From: JAHEJE01 sp965216335
GTDB taxonomy: Bacteria > Pseudomonadota > Alphaproteobacteria > Rhizobiales > Aestuariivirgaceae
Assembly: GCA_965216335.1 (NCBI GenBank)
Contig: OZ244154.1
Coordinates: 62,001 to 126,000, forward strand
Length of the DNA: 64,000 nucleotides
Direction of reading: 5' to 3'
The notes beneath the pieces are model-generated. The model made no database searches, was not told where the DNA came from, and saw only the letters and a program-made list of their open reading frames with translations. Numbering within the stretch: the first letter of the stretch is position 1; the number at the start of each line of letters is the position of its first letter. Shown here piece after piece: positions 17,726-25,913 of this stretch. The position numbers and the translations under genes are program-made.

Positions 17726-17926
17726 TTACTTCTTTCTCGCGACGGTCTTGCGCTTGGCCGCTTTGCGCGCCGCCGGTTTCTTGGCGGCAGCCTTGGCCGT
17801 GGGCCGGTTTCCGCCGGCGATCTGCACCGACGACACGTAGGCCCCGCTGCCGTTTCGCACCGTAACCGGCTTGCTGTAGATCTGCACGCGAATGTCGCGC
17901 GCCAGTTTCTTCGTTTCCTCAGCCAT
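17726..17926 (-). CDS. small Lys/Ala-rich basic protein
   Basis: 66 residues. The first 38 form a compact, probably beta-rich part (ARDIRVQIYSKPVTVRNG then GAYVSSVQIAGG). The last 28 are a histone H1-like tail of AAKKPAARKAAKRK type, which would bind nucleic acid by charge. A Lys/Ala-rich tail of this kind resembles those on bacterial HU-like or H1-like proteins, but the N-terminal part is not recognised. ATG at 17926. It stands alone between merF and the LysR gene on the same strand. Coding is plausible because the low-complexity tail is in frame with a well-formed N-terminus. Confidence 0.55.
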   Translation of the reverse strand: MAEETKKLARDIRVQIYSKPVTVRNGSGAYVSSVQIAGGNRPTAKAAAKKPAARKAAKRKTVARKK

Positions 17927-18015
17927 CGCTGGTTACCCCGGATTGACAGACGATGCAGCCCAGTGTGCGCCCGGTTTGTAAACAAAGTGTTGCCGCGCCC
18001 TTGGGCGTCCTGACC

Positions 18016-18957
18016 CTAGGATGCCGACCCAAGATACTGCGAAACCAGCGCGTTCTCCTGCAATTCTGCCTTGAGAACTGCCAGGAACGGTTTGATTAGA
18101 ATGGATTTTGGTCGGTTGGCGGGAAACAGCAGGCTGTAGCGGAAGCCGATCCCCGGACTGAACGGCCGGGCTGCCACTCCACGTCCTGAGAATTCCCAGG
18201 CAGTGATCGGATCGACCAGCGACACGCCGATGCCGGCAGCGACCATGTTGCAGATCGCCAGCGAGAGCTGCGTGTCGATCGACATGCGCCGCTTGACCTT
18301 GGCGTCGGAGAACACGGCGTCGATGCGTGCCCGGGCATTCATTTCATCGCCTTGTGAAATGAAGCTCTCTCCTGAGAAATCATCAGGCGACAGGCGGGAC
18401 TTGCCGGCCAGACGATGCCCGTCGGGAACGGCGGCGACAAATGGCGCCTCAACCAGCAATTCTTCCTCGATGCCGGGCAGAATGTTGTCGACCGCTGCTA
18501 TGCCAAGATCGAGTTGCTGGGTGGCGATCCATTCGGCGACCTTGGCCGAACTGCGAATTTGCAGGGAGACGCCGACGTTGGGGTGCTGTTGATTGAACTT
18601 GCCGATCACGCGCGGCAGAAAACCCAGAGCGACTGCCGGCATGGCGGCGATCTTGAGGCTGCCCGCATTGAGTGTGTGAATGTCCTGAGCCGTTTGGATG
18701 ATGCGGTCAAGGCCAAGGAAGGAGCGCTGCACCTCTTCATGCAGGATTTGCGCTTCGACGGTCGGCAGCAGCCGGCCGGCCCGGCGTTCGAACAGATCAA
18801 ACCCGATGAAGTGCTCCAGATCGCGGATCAGGCGGGTGACCGCGGGCTGCGTCACATAAAGCCGTTCGGCGGCCGCCGTGACCGTGCCGGTTTCCACGAC
18901 CGCCTGGAAGGCTTCCAGCTGGCGATGATTGATCCGGCGTCCCAAGCGGGCCTCCAT
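18016..18957 (-). CDS. LysR family regulator, OccR/NocR-like
   Basis: 313 residues. The N-terminal winged HTH (about 8-66) reads HRQLEAFQAVVETGTVTAAA then RLYVTQPAVTRLIRDLE, followed by FDLFERRAGRLLPT. The effector-binding domain covers about 95-300. Wording and spacing resemble the opine regulators OccR/NocR (RLIKDFE..LFERR..PT.EA). I chose ATG 18957 over the upstream TTG at 18963. It is the last gene on the strand of the oxidase/transporter operon, 45 bp after the preceding stop. It therefore probably controls that operon in response to the imported compound. Confidence 0.88.
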   Translation of the reverse strand: MEARLGRRINHRQLEAFQAVVETGTVTAAAERLYVTQPAVTRLIRDLEHFIGFDLFERRAGRLLPTVEAQILHEEVQRSFLGLDRIIQTAQDIHTLNAGSLKIAAMPAVALGFLPRVIGKFNQQHPNVGVSLQIRSSAKVAEWIATQQLDLGIAAVDNILPGIEEELLVEAPFVAAVPDGHRLAGKSRLSPDDFSGESFISQGDEMNARARIDAVFSDAKVKRRMSIDTQLSLAICNMVAAGIGVSLVDPITAWEFSGRGVAARPFSPGIGFRYSLLFPANRPKSILIKPFLAVLKAELQENALVSQYLGSAS

Positions 18958-19002
18958 AAACAAGTGTTATGGGATGACAATGCCCGCCTGCCGCGGGAGC
19001 CG

Positions 19003-20127
19003 TCAAGGCAGGCCGCTGGCCGGATCGTTGAACCTGTTGATGCGGAATGCGTCGATGGGCAGGCTGCAAGAGCCGGTGACGACCAGTTCGGCGATCAGCT
19101 TGCCGACAATCGGGCCCAGCTGAAAGCCGTGCGCGGAGAACCCGAACGCGTGGAAGGCATTTTCCTCCGCAGCACTTGGACCGATGACCGGAATGGCGTC
19201 CGGCATGACCCCTTCGATTCCCGCCCAGGTGCGCACAATCCGAATGCCCGCCAATTGCGGGAACAACGCGTTGACGGTTTGGGCGCTGGTCCGCAGGCCG
19301 GAGAAATCAAGCGTTGTCGCATTGGTATCGGGTCTGGCCCGGCCACGGTGGCCGCCGCCGATCAGCACCGTGCCGTTGTCGAACTGCTTGAACGACAGCA
19401 CGCGTCCTGCCGAGCCGAGCACCGGCTTTAGAAACGGTTCGACGCGTTCGGTGATCATCAGCATCGGTGCTTCGGGCTGCACCGGCGCGAAGTCACCGAG
19501 CATGTGCGCCACCTCGCCACCCCATGCGCCTGCAGTGTTGATGAGGACCGGGGCTTCGTGCCGACCGCGTGTCGACTTGATCCGCCAATAACCTTCTGAC
19601 CGCCGAATTGCGGTTACGGTCGCTTCAGTCTCGACACTGCCGCCGAGTGCCAGCACCTTGCGATGAAAGGCGCTGACCGTCCGGTAGGGATTTGCCGCGC
19701 CGTCGCCTGCACACCAGGTACCGCCGACGCAATGGGCGGAAAGGGCAGGGACCAGATCGCGCAGCTCGTGGGCGTCGACGATCTTCTCATGGCCGAAGCC
19801 CAGTTTGCCGAGATCGCGGACACGGGATTTCAGACCGGCCAGTTCCTTGTCGGTCTCGGCGATCATCATCTGGCCGCAGGGCGCAAAGCCGCAGTCGTCA
19901 TCGACCAGGTCCGGCATCGCGTTCCACAGCTCCAGGGCGTCGACGGACAACGGTACCTCGGCGAAATGGCGGCCAAGACGGCGTACACCGCCGGCATTGA
20001 CGCCGGATGCATGACGTCCCGGATAGTCCTTTTCCAGCACCAGCGGCTTCAGCCCGGCGCGGCACAGATGCAATGCAGCCGACAGGCCATGCAGTCCGCC
20101 GCCGACGATGATGGCGTCAGGACGCAT
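19003..20127 (-). CDS. FAD-dependent oxidoreductase (DAO/SoxB-like), second DAO subunit
   Basis: 374 residues. A Rossmann FAD motif (AIIVGGGLHGLSAALHL) opens the protein. The DAO-type fold continues to the C-terminal GFSAHGFQLGP segment, as in sarcosine oxidase beta and opine oxidase beta subunits. ATG 20127 overlaps the 3' end of the upstream OoxA-like gene by 11 bp. The operon contains a second protein of the same fold (21820-22929), unusual because heterotrimeric opine/hydroxyproline oxidases use one. It could be an alternative catalytic subunit or an enzyme for a second pathway step. Confidence 0.85.
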   Translation of the reverse strand: MRPDAIIVGGGLHGLSAALHLCRAGLKPLVLEKDYPGRHASGVNAGGVRRLGRHFAEVPLSVDALELWNAMPDLVDDDCGFAPCGQMMIAETDKELAGLKSRVRDLGKLGFGHEKIVDAHELRDLVPALSAHCVGGTWCAGDGAANPYRTVSAFHRKVLALGGSVETEATVTAIRRSEGYWRIKSTRGRHEAPVLINTAGAWGGEVAHMLGDFAPVQPEAPMLMITERVEPFLKPVLGSAGRVLSFKQFDNGTVLIGGGHRGRARPDTNATTLDFSGLRTSAQTVNALFPQLAGIRIVRTWAGIEGVMPDAIPVIGPSAAEENAFHAFGFSAHGFQLGPIVGKLIAELVVTGSCSLPIDAFRINRFNDPASGLP

Positions 20128-21538
20128 TTTCAAGACGTCCGATGTCGCCTTCGAACTCGTCCTCATGCAATGCCGCCAGCTCGCCGAGCGTGACCGGCTT
20201 GATCGGCGGGCGGACGCGGTAGTAGCCGACATCGGTCATCGGCATTTCGGTTTCGCGGGCGATGATCTCCGACACGGTGAGGCCGCACATGCGGCCCTGG
20301 CACGGCCCCATGCCGGAGCGGCCGAAGGATTTCGTCTGGTTCGGGCCGACGCAGCCGAGGCCGATATAGCTCCTGATTTGTCCCGCGGTGACCTCCTCGC
20401 AGCGGCAGACGACCGTCTTGTCCGGCGGCGTGAGAAATTCCGGCGATGGCGCATAGAGCGCATCGAGGAACGGCCGGGCGGCCAGTTCCCTGGCAAGCTT
20501 CGCACGCTCGGCGGCACTGCGGGCTTCATTCGCCTTGCTGTCCGCGGTGCCCAGTGCCCGGGCGGCGGCAAGCCCGGCAATGCGGCCTTCGATCTCTGCC
20601 GCAATGGCCCCGCCGATGCCGCGGCCATCGCCGGCGACGTAGATGCCGTCGATCTCCGTTGCGCCGTTTGCGTCGTGGCGCGGGTGCCAGCAGCGCTGCC
20701 GGGCGTCCCAGACGTGCGGCAGGTTGAGCGAGCGGGTGATTTGCACATTCGGCACCACGCCGATGTGCAGCATCAGGGTCTTGCAGGCGATCTCCTGCTG
20801 CGTGCCGGCGCGTGTGAAGCGCAACGCCTCCAGCGTACCGTCTCCTATCGCCTCAAGGTTCGACGCAGCCCTGAAGTGCGGCACCTTGTGCCTGCGGATC
20901 TCGGCCAGCAGGCCGAGGCCCTTGCGGAGATAGTGCGGCGCCTTCAGCGCACCCGGCAGATGTCGTAACGCGGTGCGGAAGTTGCTGCGCGGCGTCGTCT
21001 CGACGATCGCTTCGATGGTGCCGCCGGCGCGCAGATACTGCGCGGCGATCAGGAACAGCAGCGGCCCGCTGCCCGCCAGCACGACGCCGCCCTGCGGCAC
21101 CAGACCGGCAGATTTCAGCAGGATTTGCCCGGCCCCCGCCGTCATCACGCCCGGCAGGGTCCAGCCGGGAAACGGCATCGGCCGCTCCGTAGCGCCGGTC
21201 GCGACAATGATGGCATCCGCCGCAATCCGGCGCGAGACGCTATCTCTGGTCAGGTAGATATCCCGCTCCGGTGTCACCTGCCATACCGTCGCGCCGGTCC
21301 AGTGATCCACTGTCGAAGCGGCAAGCGCGGCGGCCAGACCGGCACCGCGCTGATAGTCCTCGCCAAGGACGACCTTGCCCGGCCGTGCGGGTGAGGTGAT
21401 GGCCCGGTAGATCTGACCACCCGGGTGCGGCTGTTCATCGATGAGAACCGTCCGGACACCGGATTGAGCAGCTTCCACCGCCGCGGCCATTCCGGCCGGG
21501 CCGGCGCCGATGACGGCCAGTTGTACGTGTTCAGCCAT
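20117..21538 (-). CDS. opine oxidase subunit A / HcnB-like NAD(P)/FAD oxidoreductase with BFD-type [2Fe-2S] domain
   Basis: 473 residues. Pyridine-nucleotide-disulfide oxidoreductase fold: FAD motif VIGAGPAGMAAAVEAA at residues about 8-23, and ATGATERPMPFPGW. The C-terminal part (about 385-440) is a BFD-like [2Fe-2S] domain: CRCEE, then about 30 residues later GPCQGRMCG. This is the alpha subunit architecture of opine oxidase (OoxA/NoxA), HcnB and D-hydroxyproline dehydrogenase. ATG 21538 overlaps the stop of the small ferredoxin-like gene. The electron route is probably substrate to DAO flavin, then to this subunit and its clusters, then to quinone or an external acceptor. Confidence 0.86.
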   Translation of the reverse strand: MAEHVQLAVIGAGPAGMAAAVEAAQSGVRTVLIDEQPHPGGQIYRAITSPARPGKVVLGEDYQRGAGLAAALAASTVDHWTGATVWQVTPERDIYLTRDSVSRRIAADAIIVATGATERPMPFPGWTLPGVMTAGAGQILLKSAGLVPQGGVVLAGSGPLLFLIAAQYLRAGGTIEAIVETTPRSNFRTALRHLPGALKAPHYLRKGLGLLAEIRRHKVPHFRAASNLEAIGDGTLEALRFTRAGTQQEIACKTLMLHIGVVPNVQITRSLNLPHVWDARQRCWHPRHDANGATEIDGIYVAGDGRGIGGAIAAEIEGRIAGLAAARALGTADSKANEARSAAERAKLARELAARPFLDALYAPSPEFLTPPDKTVVCRCEEVTAGQIRSYIGLGCVGPNQTKSFGRSGMGPCQGRMCGLTVSEIIARETEMPMTDVGYYRVRPPIKPVTLGELAALHEDEFEGDIGRLENAS

Positions 21539-21869
21539 GCGATGCCTTGGCAATTCTGCGTGCCCCCGTCATCGCCGAAACCTGCATGCCGTTTTGGACT
21601 TCGACCATGCAGCCCTGGCGGTTGGCAACGCCGTCGATCTCGACCAGGCATTCGAAGCACGCGCCCATCATGCAATAAGGTCCCCGGCCGGCACCGCTGA
21701 CCGGTGTTGTGCGGGTGATCGTATGGCCGGCCGCCACCAGAGCCGCGGCAACCGTGTCGCCGGCGCGCGCCGTGACCGGTTCGCCGTTGAACTGGAACGT
21801 GATGTTCTCAGAAGGGCCGTCAGGCAACCTGGCGAACGTTGAAACGCTTGGCACTGAAACTCTCCACAT
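21531..21869 (-). CDS. small [2Fe-2S] ferredoxin-like subunit (HcnA/SoxA N-terminal type)
   Basis: 112 residues. A plant-type [2Fe-2S] fold with the cluster ligands in YCMMGACFECLVEIDG and a fourth Cys 14 residues later (QGCMVEV). Equivalent to HcnA, or to the N-terminal domain of SoxA-like alpha subunits. The start at 21869 overlaps the end of the upstream DAO gene by 50 bp. A downstream TTG near 21827 would shorten the overlap, so the exact start is uncertain. Its stop overlaps the OoxA-like start, implying coupled synthesis of the complex. Confidence 0.85.
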   Translation of the reverse strand: MWRVSVPSVSTFARLPDGPSENITFQFNGEPVTARAGDTVAAALVAAGHTITRTTPVSGAGRGPYCMMGACFECLVEIDGVANRQGCMVEVQNGMQVSAMTGARRIAKASHG

Positions 21870-22929
21870 AATCGGTTTGTTGATCGTCGGCGATCCATTT
21901 CGCCAGAAGCTTGGTATGCGCTGCCGCCAGTGTCACCCCGGAATGACAAGTGACCAGCGATGCACCGGGACATGCGGTGGACCGGTCGTAGATCGGATGG
22001 CCGTCCGGGCTCATCACCCGCAGCGAACCCCACGAACGCACCATGCGCACATGTTCCAGCAGCGGGTATGTCCTGACCGCCCGGTGGGCGATGCGCGAGA
22101 TTACATCCGGTGTCGACGCGTCATTGAAGCCGGCGTGCTCCTTGGAATCGCCGATCTGCACGGTGCCTTCGCCGACCTGGCGGATCTGCACCGACGGGTA
22201 TTTGAGGAACGGCTTCACGCGCTCGCAAATCAGCACCTGGCCGCGCACCGGCTCGACGGGTGCGCTCAACCCGACCATCGGCGCAAGTTTGGCGTTGCCC
22301 AGTCCGGCGCACAGCACCACCTTCTCGGTGCGCATTTCCCGATTGCCGGCAACGATGCGGAAGCCGTTGTTGAGTGGCTCGACGCCGGTCACGCCGCCGC
22401 CGTTGTCTACCTGCCCGCCGGCCCGCTGGAACGCGGCATAAAGCCCGCGCAGCAGGTACAGCGGATTGACATGCCCGTCCATCGGCGAATAGGTCGCGCC
22501 GACCACGTCGGGCCCGATCTCCGGCACCAGTTTCTTGAGCGCATTGTGGCCGAGATACTCAAACGGATAATCGCCCCCCAAGGCCGCTTTCAGACCATTG
22601 AGCGTTTCAACGCCGGCCTCGGCTTCGGTCTCGCTCAAGAAGATGTCGATGCCGCCCTGCTGACTGAGTTCAAGATCAACGCCAGCCGCGTCGCGCAACT
22701 CCTCGGCAAAGGCCGGCCACAGGTCGGCCGATGCCCGTGTCCAGCGGGCATAATCGGTGAGCTTTGCCCCCTTGCCCTGGACCCAGACCAGACCGAAATT
22801 GCCGCGCGAGGCGCGAAATGCCCGGTCGCCCTCATCGAACACGGTGACTCGGCGGCCGAGTTGCTGCAGTCCCAGGGCGACAGCCATGCCGACAAGTCCA
22901 CCACCGATGACGGCAACCTGGGTATCCAT
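21820..22929 (-). CDS. FAD-dependent oxidoreductase (DAO family, OoxB/HcnC-like)
   Basis: 369 residues. FAD-binding VAVIGGGLVGMAVALGL at the N-terminus, then RASRGNFGLVWVQGKG, typical of DAO-type flavoproteins acting on C-N bonds of secondary amines, glycine or opines. The C-terminus (GHPIYDRS, CHSGVTLAAAHTKLLA) completes the fold. Directly upstream of the ferredoxin-like and OoxA-like subunits, it is the natural catalytic beta subunit of a heterotrimer. It begins 4 bp after the permease stop, linking transport and oxidation in one transcript. Confidence 0.87.
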   Translation of the reverse strand: MDTQVAVIGGGLVGMAVALGLQQLGRRVTVFDEGDRAFRASRGNFGLVWVQGKGAKLTDYARWTRASADLWPAFAEELRDAAGVDLELSQQGGIDIFLSETEAEAGVETLNGLKAALGGDYPFEYLGHNALKKLVPEIGPDVVGATYSPMDGHVNPLYLLRGLYAAFQRAGGQVDNGGGVTGVEPLNNGFRIVAGNREMRTEKVVLCAGLGNAKLAPMVGLSAPVEPVRGQVLICERVKPFLKYPSVQIRQVGEGTVQIGDSKEHAGFNDASTPDVISRIAHRAVRTYPLLEHVRMVRSWGSLRVMSPDGHPIYDRSTACPGASLVTCHSGVTLAAAHTKLLAKWIADDQQTDYVESFSAKRFNVRQVA

Positions 22930-22933
22930 GCAT

Positions 22934-23728
22934 TCAGCCTTTGCCGACCAGGATGCGGTCGAGGCCGTAGAACCGGTCGAGCGCCAGCATCAGCACGACG
23001 GTGACGACGATCAGCACCGTGGAAATGGCGGCGATCAGCGGGTCGATGGTCTGGGCGATATGGTGATACATCCGGACCGGCAGCGTCATGGTTTCCGGCG
23101 AGGCAACGAAGATGCTCATGGTCACCTCATCGAAGCTGGTGATGAAGGCGAGAAGCCAGCCGCCGGCGATGCCGGGCAGGATGAGCGGCAGGGTGATGCG
23201 GCGGAACACGGTCCAGCGCGAGGCGCCAAGGGTCTCGGCGGCCTGTTCGGCATCGCGCGGCAGGCCGGTGATCGAGGCAAGCACCAGACGCAGCGCATAG
23301 GGCATGATCAGAATGGTGTGGGCCATGGTGATGCCGATGAAGGTGCCGGACAGGCCGATCTGGTTGAAAAAGCGCAGAAACGACACGCCCATCACGACCG
23401 CCGGGATCATCAGCGGCGACATGAAAAAGCCGGTGATGGCATCGCGCCCGATAAAGCGGAAGCGGCCGATGGCGATGGCCGCCGGAATGGCCACGGCAAT
23501 GGCAATGGTCGCCGAGGCGAGCCCGAGATACAGGCTCATCCAGAAGGCATCGATGAAGCCGGGATATTCGAAGATGGTGTAGAACCATCTGAGCGACGGT
23601 CCGTTGGTCGGGATCGACAGATAGCCCTTGTCGGTGAACGACACCAGCACGACGGCGGCCAGGGGCGCGATAAGGAACAGGATGAACAGGGTGTGGAAAA
23701 TCAGTTCGATGGGGCCGTTCTTTTTCAT
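22934..23728 (-). CDS. ABC transporter permease (PotC-type)
   Basis: 264 residues, six predicted membrane spans. The EAA loop that docks on the ATPase is visible as QAAETLGASRWTVFRRITLP, around residues 140-160. It pairs with the PotB-like permease 12 bp upstream to form the import channel for the compound bound by the protein encoded at 25914-26960. Spermidine/putrescine-type importers also carry mannopine/agropine-type opines, so the family does not fix the substrate. Confidence 0.92.
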   Translation of the reverse strand: MKKNGPIELIFHTLFILFLIAPLAAVVLVSFTDKGYLSIPTNGPSLRWFYTIFEYPGFIDAFWMSLYLGLASATIAIAVAIPAAIAIGRFRFIGRDAITGFFMSPLMIPAVVMGVSFLRFFNQIGLSGTFIGITMAHTILIMPYALRLVLASITGLPRDAEQAAETLGASRWTVFRRITLPLILPGIAGGWLLAFITSFDEVTMSIFVASPETMTLPVRMYHHIAQTIDPLIAAISTVLIVVTVVLMLALDRFYGLDRILVGKG

Positions 23729-23740
23729 TTCTCGCGTCCC

Positions 23741-24610
23741 CTATTCGAAAATCTTGGCATAGCGCTTCTCGATGAAGCGGTTGTAGCTCATGATGATCGC
23801 CACGTTGGCAACCAGCAGCAACAGTGCGATCGCCGCGCCGAGCGGCCAGTTGAGCGTATTGAGATACTCATCGTAGGCCGTCGTCGCAACGACCTTGAGC
23901 CGGCGGCCGCCGATGATCGACGGGGTGGCGAAGGCGCTGGCGGTGAGGGCGAAGACGATCAGGCTGCCGGACAGGACGCCGGGCATGATCTGCGGCAGCA
24001 CGATGCGGCGCAGTACCGTCATCTTGCTGGCGCCGAGCGTCAAGGCGGCGTCTTCGGCCTGCGGGTCGATGCGCTGGATCGAGGCCCACACCGAGAGCAC
24101 CATGAACGGCACCAGCACGTGTACCAGAGCGATGATCATGCCGGTCTGGGTGAACATCAGGCTGAACGGTTGGTCAGTGATGCCGACGAACTGCAGGAAC
24201 TCCGAGACCATGCCCTTACCGCCGATCAGCAGCGCCCAGCCGAGGGTGCGTACGATGACCGAAATCAGCAGCGGCCCGAGGATGACGATCAGGAACAGCG
24301 ATTTCCACGGATTGCGCATGCGCGACAGTATGTAGGCCTCCGGCGCGCCGAGCAGAATGCAGATCACCGTGACGGCCAGCGAGACCAGGAATGTGCGCAG
24401 GAAGATCTTGTGGAAGTAGCTGTCGCTCAGAACTTCGACGTAATTGGCGAGCGTGAAGCCGGGCTGGATGCCCTTGGTGAAATCGAAGCCGTAGAAACTG
24501 AGGATCAGCGTCATCAGCAATGGCGTGCCGAGCATGCTGATGAACAGGATGAGGCCCGGCGCCGACAACCAGTAGGGCCGGCGGTCGGGTGCTGCTGTCG
24601 CGGCGCTCAT
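23741..24610 (-). CDS. ABC transporter permease (PotB-type)
   Basis: 289 residues, six predicted spans after a short polar N-terminus (MSAATAAPDRRPYW). The EAA-type coupling motif reads DAALTLGASKMTVLRRIVLP. The ATG lies within the end of the ATPase gene (4 bp ATGA overlap), so translation is coupled. Length and hydropathy match PotB subunits. Confidence 0.92.
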   Translation of the reverse strand: MSAATAAPDRRPYWLSAPGLILFISMLGTPLLMTLILSFYGFDFTKGIQPGFTLANYVEVLSDSYFHKIFLRTFLVSLAVTVICILLGAPEAYILSRMRNPWKSLFLIVILGPLLISVIVRTLGWALLIGGKGMVSEFLQFVGITDQPFSLMFTQTGMIIALVHVLVPFMVLSVWASIQRIDPQAEDAALTLGASKMTVLRRIVLPQIMPGVLSGSLIVFALTASAFATPSIIGGRRLKVVATTAYDEYLNTLNWPLGAAIALLLLVANVAIIMSYNRFIEKRYAKIFE

Positions 24611-25674
24611 GCGGCGTCTCCCGGCACCAGCACGCGAATCGCATCATCGGCCCAGGACAGCGAGACCTTGTCGCGGCGCTGGCGCGGCTTGGCACCGGTG
24701 TTGGCCTCGGTAAGGATGAGGTCGCCGAGCGGCGAGGACACCTTGTAGAGCCACTGGTCGCCGTGGAAGATGGCGGCTTCGATCTCGCCCTTGACGGCGG
24801 ATTTTGCCCGGCTGGTGCCGATGCTGACCTTTTCCGGTCTGAGCGAGACAAACACCGGCGCACCGTCGTTCAGGCCGCTGGCCTTTGCGACAATCGGGAC
24901 ACCGTTGATATCGACCGTTACCGTGCCGCGCCCGGTCTTGGCGACTGTGCCCTGCAAAAGGTTGGTCTTGCCGACGAAGTCCGACACGAAGGCATCGACG
25001 GGCGCGTCATACATGCCGACAGGCGTATCGATCTGCACCACCTTGCCCTTGTTCATCACCACGATGCGGTCGCTCATCGACAGGGCTTCCGACTGGTCGT
25101 GGGTGACCAGGATGGTGGTGACGCCGATCGATTGCTGCAGCAGGCGCAGCTCGATCTGCATTTCCTCGCGCAGCTTGGCATCGAGATTGGACAACGGCTC
25201 GTCAAGCAGCAGCACCGGCGGCTCGATGACCAGGGCGCGCGCCAGCGCGACACGCTGGCGCTGACCGCCGGACAACTCGCGCGGATAGCGATGCGAAAAC
25301 TCGGTCAGTTTGACCTGATCCAGTGCCACCGCCACCTTCCTGGCCCGTTCGGCGGCATCGATGCCGCGCATCTCAAGGCCGAAGCTGACGTTCTCGGCCA
25401 CCGTCATATGCGGGAACAGGGCATAGCTCTGGAACACGATGCCGAGGCCGCGCTGGTTGACCGGCTTGTTGGTGATGTCCTCGCCGTTGAGCGAAATGCG
25501 TCCGCCGGTCGGTTCATGCAGTCCGGCGATCATCTGCAGTGTCGTCGTCTTGCCGCAGCCGGACGGGCCGAGCAGGGACACAAACTCGCCCTTTTCGATG
25601 GCCAGCGACATGTCTTCGACGGCGACGAAATCACCGAAGTGCTTGGAAATGTTGTCCAGGTCCAGAAAAGCCAT
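24607..25674 (-). CDS. ABC transporter ATP-binding protein (PotA-type)
   Basis: 355 residues. Walker A GPSGCGKTT (about 36-44), signature LSGGQRQRVALARAL (about 133-147), Walker B LLLDEPLSNLD and switch HD in VTHDQSEAL. A C-terminal TOBE domain (about 275-345) is typical of polyamine/Fe/spermidine-class ATPases and often binds substrate or regulates. I chose ATG 25674 (MAFLDLDNISKHFGD) over the in-frame codon three residues upstream. A REP doublet separates it from the binding-protein gene that precedes it in the operon. Confidence 0.94.
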   Translation of the reverse strand: MAFLDLDNISKHFGDFVAVEDMSLAIEKGEFVSLLGPSGCGKTTTLQMIAGLHEPTGGRISLNGEDITNKPVNQRGLGIVFQSYALFPHMTVAENVSFGLEMRGIDAAERARKVAVALDQVKLTEFSHRYPRELSGGQRQRVALARALVIEPPVLLLDEPLSNLDAKLREEMQIELRLLQQSIGVTTILVTHDQSEALSMSDRIVVMNKGKVVQIDTPVGMYDAPVDAFVSDFVGKTNLLQGTVAKTGRGTVTVDINGVPIVAKASGLNDGAPVFVSLRPEKVSIGTSRAKSAVKGEIEAAIFHGDQWLYKVSSPLGDLILTEANTGAKPRQRRDKVSLSWADDAIRVLVPGDAA

Positions 25675-25743
25675 GATGCACAATCAACCTATAGATTAGG
25701 CAGCCATTTGCTGTGTCGATAGCTTGCCCTGCCAGCCCGTTTC

Positions 25744-25830
25744 CGTCATCACCAGGCTTGTCTCGGCGATCCAGGGCCGCAACCGCAAGTCTCGCGGCCC
25801 TGGACTGCCGGGACAAGCCCGGCAATGACG
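25744..25830. repeat. REP inverted doublet between binding-protein and ATPase genes
   Basis: Left half CGTCATCACCAGGCTTG and right half CAAGCCCGGCAATGACG are inverted relatives. Between them, CCAGGGCCGC pairs with GCGGCCCTGG around a 13-base loop. The CTTG loop, TCAT flank and ATCCAG/GTCCAG tail mark it as a divergent member of the REP family seen at 14.1, 29.1-30.3 and 53.7 kb. It lies between the highly expressed class of gene (binding protein) and the rest of an ABC operon, where such hairpins often stabilise the upstream message. Confidence 0.8.
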
Positions 25831-25913
25831 AGGTGTTTTGGTTGCAGTCACGCTCGCTGCAGAGGCCTCAACCATCCGGGCGCGCATGGCACACCCGGAC
25901 GGCTCGCTTGTGA

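Noticed and set aside
21820..21869. 50 bp overlap of the DAO and ferredoxin-like genes as a sign of a frameshift
   Set aside because: Both proteins are complete for their families, and a later start for the small gene is possible. The overlap fits translational coupling.
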